Source of the DNA: SLQH01 sp964612995
GTDB lineage: Bacteria > Planctomycetota > UBA11346
Direction: 5' to 3'
DNA: 64,000 bases
Assembly (NCBI GenBank): GCA_964612995.1
Contig: CAZTGE010000001.1
Span: 1 to 64,000 of the forward strand
This document shows positions 47,338-54,852 of this stretch, piece by piece (within the stretch, counting starts at the first letter, position 1; each line of letters opens with the position of its first letter). Both the position numbers and the translations under genes were made by a program. The notes below the pieces were generated by a model. That model was not told the DNA's origin. It searched no databases and saw only the letters and a list, made by a program, of their open reading frames with translations.

Positions 47338-47727
47338 CTACAGCGGTTCGTCCTGATCGAGCTCGCAGAGCTCGCAGCACGGCGGGCGCCGGTCCGGGCG
47401 CACGATCGCCAACCACCAGATCAGGCCGGCCGCCGGCAACCCCGCAACCAGGGCCCAGGGAGTGATCACCAGCACCGCGGCCGCGTTGCCGGCGAGCAGC
47501 ACCAGCGCCAGCGTGAGGCGCAGGAACTGGCGCCGCAGGCGATGCCGGCGGAGATCCTGCTCGAGTACCGGCCACAGGATGCGGAACAGGGTGCCGGTTC
47601 CCGGGGTGGTGTCGGATTCGCTGCAGCGGTCCGACTCGCTCTCGCCGAACAGGTTGTCCCACTGCCGCTCGCGTTCATAGCGGCGTGGGCGCCCGGAGAA
47701 ATACATGCGATCGGATGCCGAACTCAT
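47338..47727 (-). CDS. Small two-helix membrane protein at the end of the sugar-transporter operon
   Basis: A 129-residue protein starting at an ATG that overlaps the stop of the transporter ATPase gene and has GGAGG upstream. Residues ~70-105 form two close membrane helices (FLRLTLALVLLAGNAAAVLVI; ALVAGLPAAGLIWWLAIV). The C-terminus has a CCELC motif that could bind metal. The N-terminal half is polar and basic. I do not recognise the family; its coupling suggests a role with the transporter. Confidence 0.7.
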   Translation of the reverse strand: MSSASDRMYFSGRPRRYERERQWDNLFGESESDRCSESDTTPGTGTLFRILWPVLEQDLRRHRLRRQFLRLTLALVLLAGNAAAVLVITPWALVAGLPAAGLIWWLAIVRPDRRPPCCELCELDQDEPL

Positions 47728-48905
47728 GACACCTCCGCCGGAACCGGAGCCGTGGCCAGCGAGCACCCGCTGTCATCGAACAGGTGCAGTTGGGCGGTGT
47801 CCACGCCGAGCTCGACCGGCTCGTCGCGGCTGACGCCGAAACGTCCGGGCAGCCGGGTCACCAAGCGCAGATCCTCGCCGGTGTGCGTATCCTCGCCCTC
47901 GAGGTCGGCGACGTGGATCCGCTGCACCGGCACGGGGGCGTAGACCATCTGCTCGTGCCCCAGCGGCTCGACGCCATCTGGAACGATACGCAGACGTTGC
48001 TCAGCGGGCACCTGATCCGGCGGCACGAAGGCCTCCGGGCGCAGACCGCAGGATACGGTGCCGTCGCAGCGCTGGTCGAGGTCGGGGAAACGCGCGCGTG
48101 CCGATGCGGCGATGGCCACCCGCTGATCGCCGATGATCACGGCGGGGCCCCCGGCGTCGGCGACCAGCCTGGTGCGGAACAGGTTCATGCTCGGAGAGCC
48201 GATGAACGAGGCGACGAAGGTGTTCACCGGCGCGTCGTAGAGCTCCTGCGGCGGAGCCACCTGTTGCAGCAGGCCCTGGCGCATCACCGCGACCCGGTCG
48301 CCCATGGTCATCGCCTCGATCTGGTCGTGGGTGACGTAGATGGTGGTGGTGTGCGTACGGCGCTGGAGCTGACTGATCTCAGCGCGCATGCTCACTCGCA
48401 GCTTGGCATCGAGATTGGACAGCGGCTCATCCATCAGAAAGGCGACGGGATCGCGGACCAGGGCCCGGCCCATGGCCACGCGTTGGCGCTGGCCGCCGGA
48501 AAGGGCCTTGGGCTTGCGTTCGAGCAGATCGCCGAGCTCGAGCATCTGCGCGACCTTCTCGACCTGCGCCGCGATCGCGGGCCGCTTCAGCTTGCGCATC
48601 TGCAGCGGGAAGGCGAGGTTCTTGCGCACGCTCATGTGGGGATAGAGCGCGTAGTTCTGGAACACCATCGAGACGTTGCGCTGCTGCGGCTGCAGATCGT
48701 TGACCAGCACATCGTCGATGAACAGCTCGCCGCGGGTGATCTCCTCGAGCCCGGCACACATCCGCATCGCCGTGGTCTTGCCACAGCCGGATGGGCCGAC
48801 GATGACCATGAACTCGCCGTCGGCGATCTGCAGGTCGAGATCGCGGACGGCGTGGACCCCGCCGGGATAGACCTTGTTCACGTTCCTGTATTCTATTGTC
48901 GCCAT
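47724..48905 (-). CDS. Sugar ABC transporter ATP-binding protein (MalK/UgpC-like)
   Basis: A 393-residue CUT1-family ATPase that would drive the two permeases upstream. Walker A is GPSGCGKTT (37-45), then QNYALYPHM, signature LSGGQRQRV, Walker B VAFLMDEPLSNLDAKLR and YVTHDQIEAM. The ~150-residue C-terminal part is the regulatory OB/TOBE domain usual in MalK proteins (GLRPEAFVPP; EPLGHEQMVYA). Order on the minus strand is binding-protein/permease fusion, second permease, ATPase, small membrane protein. Sugar specificity is not visible. Confidence 0.95.
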   Translation of the reverse strand: MATIEYRNVNKVYPGGVHAVRDLDLQIADGEFMVIVGPSGCGKTTAMRMCAGLEEITRGELFIDDVLVNDLQPQQRNVSMVFQNYALYPHMSVRKNLAFPLQMRKLKRPAIAAQVEKVAQMLELGDLLERKPKALSGGQRQRVAMGRALVRDPVAFLMDEPLSNLDAKLRVSMRAEISQLQRRTHTTTIYVTHDQIEAMTMGDRVAVMRQGLLQQVAPPQELYDAPVNTFVASFIGSPSMNLFRTRLVADAGGPAVIIGDQRVAIAASARARFPDLDQRCDGTVSCGLRPEAFVPPDQVPAEQRLRIVPDGVEPLGHEQMVYAPVPVQRIHVADLEGEDTHTGEDLRLVTRLPGRFGVSRDEPVELGVDTAQLHLFDDSGCSLATAPVPAEVS

Positions 48906-48912
48906 CGTCGAT

Positions 48913-50172
48913 TCACCCCTTCACCGCCCCTACGGCGATAGCATTGACGATATAGCGCTGGAGCATGATGAACAGGACCACCACAGGGATTACCATCAGC
49001 GTGGCCGCGGCGTTGATCCAGTGCCAGAACGATTCGTAGCCCGATTTGAACATGAATACCGCCAACGCCAGCGGCTGGAAGGCGGGGCGCGACTGCGCGG
49101 TGAGCAGCGGGACGAGGAAGTTGTTCCACGCCCCGAGAAAGGCCAGCAAGCCGACGGTCATCACGATCGGCCGGGCCATGGGCAGAGCGATGGCGAAGAA
49201 GGTACGGAAGGGCCCGGCGCCGTCGACAAAAGCCGCCTCCTCGACCTCCTTGGGCAGGGTGAGGAAGAAGCCCGCCATCAGGAACGCGTTGCCGATCGAG
49301 ATGCCGGCCATCCACAGCACCATGCCCCACAGGCTCTCCAGCAGGCCCGCGGCCATGATGAAGCGGAACACCGGGATGATCACCGCTTCGGTCGGTGCGA
49401 CCGCGCCGAAGAGCAGCAACGAGAGGATGAGCATCTTGCCGGGGAAGCGCATCCGCGCGAGGGCGAAGCCGAGCATCGAGCTCATCAACACCACGATGAT
49501 CACCACCGCCGAGGTCACGAGGAAGCTAGTCGCGGTGTAGAGCCAGAAGCGCATGTCGCGCCAGACCACGGCGTAGTTCTCGAGCTGGAACCGGGTACCC
49601 GCGAGCAGATCGCGCGCCGCGAGGTCCGCGAGCGCGGTCCGCGCCTGCTCGTGTTTCGCTGCCTCGTCGGCACTGTCGGGGAACAGGGTCTCGGCTGCGT
49701 CGGCGGGGGTGATGCGGTAGGGGACGAAGGTGTTGTAGATGCAACGACGCTTGATGTCGTCCTTGCGCAGCAACTGCAGGATCTCGCGCTGGACCGGGCT
49801 CAGGCTCGGGTCCGCGGCCTCGCGCTGCGAGCGCTCCGCCGCGATGGCCAGGGACGCGGCCTTGGCCCGCTCGGTCTGCTCCAGGTCGGCGATGTCGATC
49901 GGTTTGCCGCCGGGGCGGAAGGGAGCGAACAGGCTCTCGCGCCGCTGCGGGTGCAGGCCGTACTTGACCGTGGGCACCGCGGTGTGCTTCTGGGCGGTGC
50001 TCTCCTGCGCCGTCTTGGTGCTGGTGCCCATCATCCAGATGAAGGGATAGATGTTTAGCAGGGCGAGGCCCAGCAGCAGCACGTGCACTGGCAGGCTCCA
50101 GCCGCGCCGGCGGAACCAGTTGCCGAAGCGGTTGCCGGCTTCAAGACGGTCGGGGCGGCTCTCACTGCTCAT
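48913..50172 (-). CDS. Sugar ABC transporter permease (MalG-like) with large insertion
   Basis: A 419-residue permease; typical MalG proteins are ~280-300. The first helix (VHVLLLGLALLNIYPFIWMM) is followed by an extra ~120-residue soluble insertion (HPQRRESLFAPFRPGG to ARDLLAGTRFQLENYAVV) before the remaining five helices. The cytoplasmic EAA loop EEAAFVDGAGPFRTFFAIALP is intact. The insertion faces the periplasm by MalG topology and may help dock the fused binding domain of the partner permease. The ATG overlaps the stop of the partner (ATGA). Confidence 0.9.
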   Translation of the reverse strand: MSSESRPDRLEAGNRFGNWFRRRGWSLPVHVLLLGLALLNIYPFIWMMGTSTKTAQESTAQKHTAVPTVKYGLHPQRRESLFAPFRPGGKPIDIADLEQTERAKAASLAIAAERSQREAADPSLSPVQREILQLLRKDDIKRRCIYNTFVPYRITPADAAETLFPDSADEAAKHEQARTALADLAARDLLAGTRFQLENYAVVWRDMRFWLYTATSFLVTSAVVIIVVLMSSMLGFALARMRFPGKMLILSLLLFGAVAPTEAVIIPVFRFIMAAGLLESLWGMVLWMAGISIGNAFLMAGFFLTLPKEVEEAAFVDGAGPFRTFFAIALPMARPIVMTVGLLAFLGAWNNFLVPLLTAQSRPAFQPLALAVFMFKSGYESFWHWINAAATLMVIPVVVLFIMLQRYIVNAIAVGAVKG

Positions 50173-50768
50173 CGGCCAGCTCCTGCAGCGGCGTAGCGGC
50201 CGCGGATCCGGCGGCCGACGTAGACCATGTTGATCACGATGAAGCCGGCGAGCAGCAGCGCGTAGAGCACGCTCAGGGTCGCGGCATAGCCGACATCCGG
50301 CAGCGCGGTCTCGTTCCACTCGAAGCCGTTCTTGAACACGTAGGTCGAGACGATCTCGGTCCCGCTGTCACCCTTGGTCAGGATGTAGACGTTGCCGAAG
50401 TGGCGCGCCGCGCCGACGAGCGAGTTGAACAGGATGATCAGCAGGATCGGTGCCAGCTGCGGCAGGGTGATGCGGGTGAAGCGCTGCCAGGACCCGGCGC
50501 CGTCGATGCGTGCCGCCTCGTAGAGATCGCGGGGGATCGACTGCAGCCCCGCGAGGCAGAGGATGGTGTTGTAGGGCAGGCCGTGCCAGACGCCGACCCC
50601 CATCAGGGTGTAGAGCGCGACGTCGGGATCGTTGAGCCAGTTGATCGGCGCGGTGGTCTCACGCAGCCCCAGCATCGCGAGCAGGTCGTAGACGCCGATC
50701 CATTCCAATGCCTGGTTGAGCCCGCTGCCCTCGCCGCCGAGATTTTTTTTTAATGATACGGCGACCAC
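50169..50768 (-). CDS. C-terminal fragment of fused binding-protein/MalF-type permease (split by adapter)
   Basis: These ~190 native residues (from LGGEGSGLNQALEW on) are the last membrane helices of a CUT1 permease, with the EAA loop LYEAARIDGAGSWQRFTRITLP intact. The first ~10 codons of the frame (VAVSLKKN) derive from an Illumina adapter and its poly-A tail, so the apparent GTG start is an artefact. In the organism this is almost certainly continuous with the fragment at 50775-53051; the reading frame even agrees across the junction apart from the adapter's TAG. About a dozen native codons may be missing. The stop is coupled to the MalG-like gene. Confidence 0.88.
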   Translation of the reverse strand: MVAVSLKKNLGGEGSGLNQALEWIGVYDLLAMLGLRETTAPINWLNDPDVALYTLMGVGVWHGLPYNTILCLAGLQSIPRDLYEAARIDGAGSWQRFTRITLPQLAPILLIILFNSLVGAARHFGNVYILTKGDSGTEIVSTYVFKNGFEWNETALPDVGYAATLSVLYALLLAGFIVINMVYVGRRIRGRYAAAGAGR

Positions 50769-50780
50769 CGAGATCTACAC
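50752..50780 (+). other. Illumina P5 adapter sequence (assembly artefact)
   Basis: All 29 bases match the P5 flow-cell oligonucleotide, beginning AATGATACGGCGACCACCGA. It is preceded by nine T (50743-50751). Read on the minus strand this is adapter followed by poly-A, the usual signature of reads running off the end of a library molecule. It introduces an in-frame TAG (50775-50777) into the permease gene. This is not biological sequence. Confidence 0.98.
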
Positions 50781-53051
50781 CACCATCGGGATGAAGAACA
50801 GGGTGCGGTAGAAACCGATGCCGCGCAGGCCGATGTTCAACAGGCAGCCCATCCCCAGACCGACGGCGACCTCGGCTACGGCGACGATCGTCATGTACTG
50901 CAGGGTGTTGGGCACCACCTCGCCCCAGAAGGTGTCATCGGCGAAGGCGTGCCGGTACTGGTCCAGCCCGACGAACGACAAGGCGGTCTGCCCGGTACCC
51001 GTGTGGAGCGAGAGATAGAGCTGATAGAGCGCCGGATAGAGCACGAACACGAACAGGGCCAGAACCGCGGGCGCGACGAAGACGTAGGCATGCCAGTTGC
51101 GGCGCGCCGCGCCCGCAAGCCCACGCATCCCACCAGGGGAGCGGCCGACGAAGCGGCGCCAGAGCAGGTAGATCGCGACGGTGGCCAGGATCAGGCCCGT
51201 GAGCGAGAGCAGCAACGGCCAGGCGGGGGGGCGGCTCATGCCCTGGGCCCCACGCAGTTCACCCGGCAAAGCCGCGCGCAAGCTGGTGATGCGTTCTTCG
51301 CCGGCCGGATCACCGGCGTTGATTTGACGGATGTAGAACGACCCAGCGCGCATCGGATCCCAGTCGGGGAACACGAAGCGCTGTGGATCGCGCGCACCTT
51401 GTTCCACCAGCTCGGCCAGATCGGCATTGACCGCCGCCGTGTATTCTTCCAGGCCCTGCGCGAGCCGGCGCAGCAGCCGGTCGAAGGTCGCCACGTCCTC
51501 GCGGGCAGCGGCGTCCTCACTGAAGGTGAGGAACACCTCGCGCATCTGGGTGCGGTGATCCGCGAGATCGCGGATCCGCCGGTGCGATGGCGGCGCGGGC
51601 CAGACCTGGGTCGTCTCGACGTAGTTCCAGGCCTGGATCTGGAAGGGCAGCAGCTGCTCGCGGACCGCCACCCACTGCGGGTCGTCGCTCTCGAACACCA
51701 GATAACCCAGGGTGCGGTTGTCCGGTAGATTGTAGTGCTCGAGCAGCATGGGGATCTGCTTCTGGGGGAAGCGCCAGTGGCTGTAGAGCCAGTCCCAGGC
51801 CGAATCGGGGTACTCGCTGCCGGTGGTGATGCAGGTGATCCGGCTGTTGCCGCCGCCATCGCGGATGTGAGCGCCGCGGTCGACCGTGAAACCGAGCATC
51901 TGCTCGAGTTCCGCCGCTTCGCCCGCATCGGTGTAGGGCACGGGGATCGCGGCCGAGCCGATCTGCTCCTTGGCCGCCGGGTTCTTCTGCGCCGCGATCA
52001 TCGCCGCGTGCCAGCCGTCGATCAACATCGCGGCACGGCCCTGTGACAACAAGGCCCGGCTCTCCTCGTAGTGGCGCTGGGCGGTCCCCGGGCACAGGCT
52101 GCCATCCTGGGCGATGAGCATCAGCAGCTTGAAGGCGCCGCGCATCGCCGCGCCGTGATAGTCGTACGCGCCACGGGCGAAATCGAAGCCGGTGCTCCCG
52201 GCAGTGGCGGCGAGCGGATCGACCGCCCGGGCGAAGAGGTTGGGGTCCTGCCCCTGCATGATCAGGCCGTAGGGCCGGTCCTGGCTGTCGGCGCCATAGG
52301 TCTCGATACCCCAGCGGGTGATCAGCGCGGCGAAACGGCGCATCTCGGCCCAGGTCCGCGGCGGCCGGGCGCGACCCTGGGCGTCGACCAGCTCGGCGTA
52401 GGCGCCGCCGGCGGCTGCCGCCTGCTCGAACAACCGGGCGTTGTAGGTCAGCGCCTTCGCCTTGCCGGGCGGATTGAAGCCGATGATCTTGCCGTGCATC
52501 GCCAGCAGCCGCACCGCCTCCTCGGCGTGCTCGCCGCGCTCGACCCAGGCGCGGATGCGCGGGTCGTCGGGGTTGGCCTGGAATCGGACGATGGCCTGTT
52601 CACCGCCATTGAGCCCGAGGATGAAGTCGGGCAGGCCGAGACGCTCGCGGATGCGGTTCTCGCGCGCAACCAGGTCGTCGAGCGGCCGGATCTGCCCCGC
52701 CGCGACCGCATCGGCCAGCTGACTCGGCCAGTAGTCGACGATGTCGGGCGGATCCCCGGCGAGGAAGGAGACGAAGATCACGTCATCGCGCGAGGCCGAC
52801 GAGGCGAAATGGAGGTTGGTCTGCACCGGCTCGATGTCCGGATCGCGCGCGGCCTCGGCGGCGAGGTCGTGGGTGAACCGCCGCGCGTGCATCAGGTCTT
52901 CCTGCGGCGAGCCGCTACTCGACCATTGCGTGACCACGCGCCCGCGAGCTTTGTCCGCGGTGGTCAGCACGCGGGTGATCCCACCCCAGAAACTGATCAT
53001 GGTCGCGATGCCGAGGCCGATGCACAGGAAGGCCCAGGCGCGAGTGGACAT
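50775..53051 (-). CDS. Sugar-binding protein fused to MalF-type permease, N-terminal fragment (split by adapter)
   Basis: From the ATG at 53051 (GGAG 13 bases upstream) this reads 758 residues. An N-terminal membrane anchor (WAFLCIGLGIATMISFWGGI) is followed by a ~480-residue extracellular solute-binding domain (VSFLAGDPPDIVDYWPSQL; ALLSQGRAAMLIDGWHA; SAWDWLYSHWRFPQ) and a ~100-residue helical linker. A second helix (WPLLLSLTGLILATVAIYLL) leads into the first half of a MalF-like permease, ending FYRTLFFIPMVV at the adapter. Binding proteins are normally separate lipoproteins; here ligand capture and channel are one polypeptide. The full gene would be ~950 codons including the 50169-50742 part. 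The frame continues upstream to 53153 without a better start. Confidence 0.9.
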   Translation of the reverse strand: MSTRAWAFLCIGLGIATMISFWGGITRVLTTADKARGRVVTQWSSSGSPQEDLMHARRFTHDLAAEAARDPDIEPVQTNLHFASSASRDDVIFVSFLAGDPPDIVDYWPSQLADAVAAGQIRPLDDLVARENRIRERLGLPDFILGLNGGEQAIVRFQANPDDPRIRAWVERGEHAEEAVRLLAMHGKIIGFNPPGKAKALTYNARLFEQAAAAGGAYAELVDAQGRARPPRTWAEMRRFAALITRWGIETYGADSQDRPYGLIMQGQDPNLFARAVDPLAATAGSTGFDFARGAYDYHGAAMRGAFKLLMLIAQDGSLCPGTAQRHYEESRALLSQGRAAMLIDGWHAAMIAAQKNPAAKEQIGSAAIPVPYTDAGEAAELEQMLGFTVDRGAHIRDGGGNSRITCITTGSEYPDSAWDWLYSHWRFPQKQIPMLLEHYNLPDNRTLGYLVFESDDPQWVAVREQLLPFQIQAWNYVETTQVWPAPPSHRRIRDLADHRTQMREVFLTFSEDAAAREDVATFDRLLRRLAQGLEEYTAAVNADLAELVEQGARDPQRFVFPDWDPMRAGSFYIRQINAGDPAGEERITSLRAALPGELRGAQGMSRPPAWPLLLSLTGLILATVAIYLLWRRFVGRSPGGMRGLAGAARRNWHAYVFVAPAVLALFVFVLYPALYQLYLSLHTGTGQTALSFVGLDQYRHAFADDTFWGEVVPNTLQYMTIVAVAEVAVGLGMGCLLNIGLRGIGFYRTLFFIPMVV

Positions 53052-53192
53052 ATTGGAGGGCTCCGTGCTGCGGGGAAACGTGCGGGGAAACGGGGACGCC
53101 AGCTTGGTACGCCCAGCGGCGGCCTTCGCTGAGGACAAAGACCGCGTGCGCACGCCAGTGGATCAGCCAGCGCGGCCGTTCGGGCGACGGCC

Positions 53193-54122
53193 TTGGCAGC
53201 GCAGCGAAGGCGGCCACGATCGCGTTGTCCGATCGCGACCCCGCGTCGCACCCCGCCACTGCCGGAGCAAGCCCTGCGACTCCCCCTCTATCAGGTCGAC
53301 GCCTTCAGCGCGCGGCGTTTCTCCGGCAATCCGGCTGCGGTGGTCTTGTGCGATGGGGCATTCCCGGCTACAGCGGTGATGCAGGCGGTGGCGGCTGAGA
53401 ACAACCTCAGTGAAACCGCCTTCGTGAGCGGACCGGCGGCGGCACGCACGATCCGCTGGTTCACGCCCACGCTCGAGGTCGACCTCTGCGGCCACGCCAC
53501 TCTGGCCGCGGCCCACGTGCTGCTGGTCGAGCGCGGCGAACCGGGTCCCCGACTGTCCTTCGCCTCGCGCTCGGGGCCGCTGCACGTGAGGCAGGACGGC
53601 GCGCAGCTGTGGCTGGACTTCCCCGCCGATCCGCCATTCCCTGCCGCCGACCCGGAGGCGGTCGCCCGCGTGATCGGCGCGCAGCCCACGGCGGTGCTGC
53701 GCGGGCGTGAGGACCTGCTCGCGATCCTCTCCGACGCAGACGCGGTGCGTGCGCTATCACCGGATCCGGCCGCGGTCGCCGCGCTCGATGCGCGCGGGTT
53801 GATCGTCTCCGCGCCGGGCGATGACGGCGTCGACATCGTCTCGCGCTACTTCGCGCCGCAATGCGGCATCCCCGAGGATCCCGTGACCGGATCCGCCCAT
53901 ACCACCCTCACACCCTACTGGACCGCCCGCCTCGGGCGAACGAACCTGGCCGCGCGCCAGCTCTCACAGCGCGGCGGATCGCTGACCTGCCGCCAGACCG
54001 GTGAGCGGGTGCACATCGGCGGTCAGGCCGTGACCTACCTCCGCGGCGAGATCGAAACCGCTGTTGCGAGCACGGACGGCCAGGCGACGACGTCGAAGAC
54101 CGAGTCGGCTCCACACAACTGA
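53193..54122 (+). CDS. PhzF-family isomerase-like protein
   Basis: A ~280-309 residue protein of the PhzF/diaminopimelate-epimerase fold. The first lobe reads LYQVDAFSARRFSGNPAAVV and carries the catalytic glutamate in ENNLSETAF (E74 from the TTG start). Then come TPTLEVDLCGHATLAAAHVL and, in the second lobe, SRYFAPQCGIPEDPVTGSAHTTL. All family landmarks are intact. The start is unclear: no ATG or GTG precedes the domain in frame, and the TTG at 53193 adds ~28 residues of odd composition. It diverges from the transporter. The substrate is unknown, as for most family members. Confidence 0.9.
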   Translation: MAAQRRRPRSRCPIATPRRTPPLPEQALRLPLYQVDAFSARRFSGNPAAVVLCDGAFPATAVMQAVAAENNLSETAFVSGPAAARTIRWFTPTLEVDLCGHATLAAAHVLLVERGEPGPRLSFASRSGPLHVRQDGAQLWLDFPADPPFPAADPEAVARVIGAQPTAVLRGREDLLAILSDADAVRALSPDPAAVAALDARGLIVSAPGDDGVDIVSRYFAPQCGIPEDPVTGSAHTTLTPYWTARLGRTNLAARQLSQRGGSLTCRQTGERVHIGGQAVTYLRGEIETAVASTDGQATTSKTESAPHN

Positions 54123-54141
54123 CCGAGGGGCTCACCGCACG

Positions 54142-54582
54142 ATGAACGATCCCATGGTCCGCATCGGCAGCTTCGATGACCTCACCCGGGCCAAGATGGC
54201 GCAGAACCTGCTCGCGCTCGCGGACATCCCCACCCATCTGGCCAACGAACACGGTGCGCGCTATGCCCATGGCCTGTTGCTGCCGCAGCAGTGCAGTTAC
54301 GACCTCTATATCCCCCGCGCGCAGCTGGCCGCGGCCCACGCGATACTTGCGCGCCAGGGGCCGGAGCAAGCGCTGAGGGAAGACTGCGCCGTCGGAGAGC
54401 TGCCCGAGGACGAACGCTACGACGATGCCGAGGCGCTACGTGATCCCTGCCCCGAGTGCGGCTCGCGTTGCGTCGGCCCGCACTATCCGCTCCGACCGCT
54501 GGTGATCCTCAGCGGCGGCCTGCTGTTCCCGCTCCTGCTCTATCGTCGGCATCGCTGCCGTGCATGCGGCCATCGGTGGTGA
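54142..54582 (+). CDS. DUF2007-like protein with C-terminal zinc ribbon and membrane segment
   Basis: A 146-residue protein. The first ~70 residues (VRIGSFDDLTRAKMAQNLLAL; YDLYIPRAQLAAAHAILA) follow the DUF2007 pattern, a small ferredoxin-like domain proposed to transduce signals. The C-terminal part has two Cys pairs, CPECGSRC and CRACGHRW, flanking a hydrophobic segment (PLVILSGGLLFPLLLY). The pairs could bind zinc. It starts 19 bases after phzF, likely in the same transcript. Confidence 0.8.
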   Translation: MNDPMVRIGSFDDLTRAKMAQNLLALADIPTHLANEHGARYAHGLLLPQQCSYDLYIPRAQLAAAHAILARQGPEQALREDCAVGELPEDERYDDAEALRDPCPECGSRCVGPHYPLRPLVILSGGLLFPLLLYRRHRCRACGHRW

Positions 54583-54666
54583 TCCCGCACATCGGGATCA
54601 GCGACAGATCAGACGAGGCCCTCACAGGTCGCAGTGAAGCGCTCGCAAGGCACACATCGCGAGTAG

Positions 54667-54802
54667 CGGGTCGGCCGACCGAGGAACGATTTTCGGCGAA
54701 AATGGCGCGTAGCGCCGCCGAAAACGCCAGCGCAGCTGGCGAGTGACAACCGAGGCCGTGGGGGTACGCGGCGAAGCCGCGAGGGGGCAGCGCCCCCTCT
54801 GA
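54667..54802 (-). repeat. Family A structured intergenic repeat, copy A5
   Basis: A full copy in minus orientation, beginning ~50 bases after the nadE stop. Hairpin 2 reads CGCGGC-TTC-GCCGCG, swapping a C-G for a G-C pair relative to A2. Hairpin 3 is CGCCAGCTGCGCTGGCG. Hairpin 4 has outer stem TTTTCGGCG/CGCCGAAAA and inner GGCGC-TAC-GCGCC; both differ from A2 by paired substitutions. Confidence 0.9.
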
Positions 54803-54852
54803 GGGGAGCGGCAGATCAGCGATCTGGCAGCGTTCCATCGCGCGCGTCGATC

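Noticed and set aside
50743..50751. T-run that could be read as a terminator
   Set aside because: It is contiguous with the P5 adapter and explained as the poly-A tail of adapter read-through; no hairpin precedes it.
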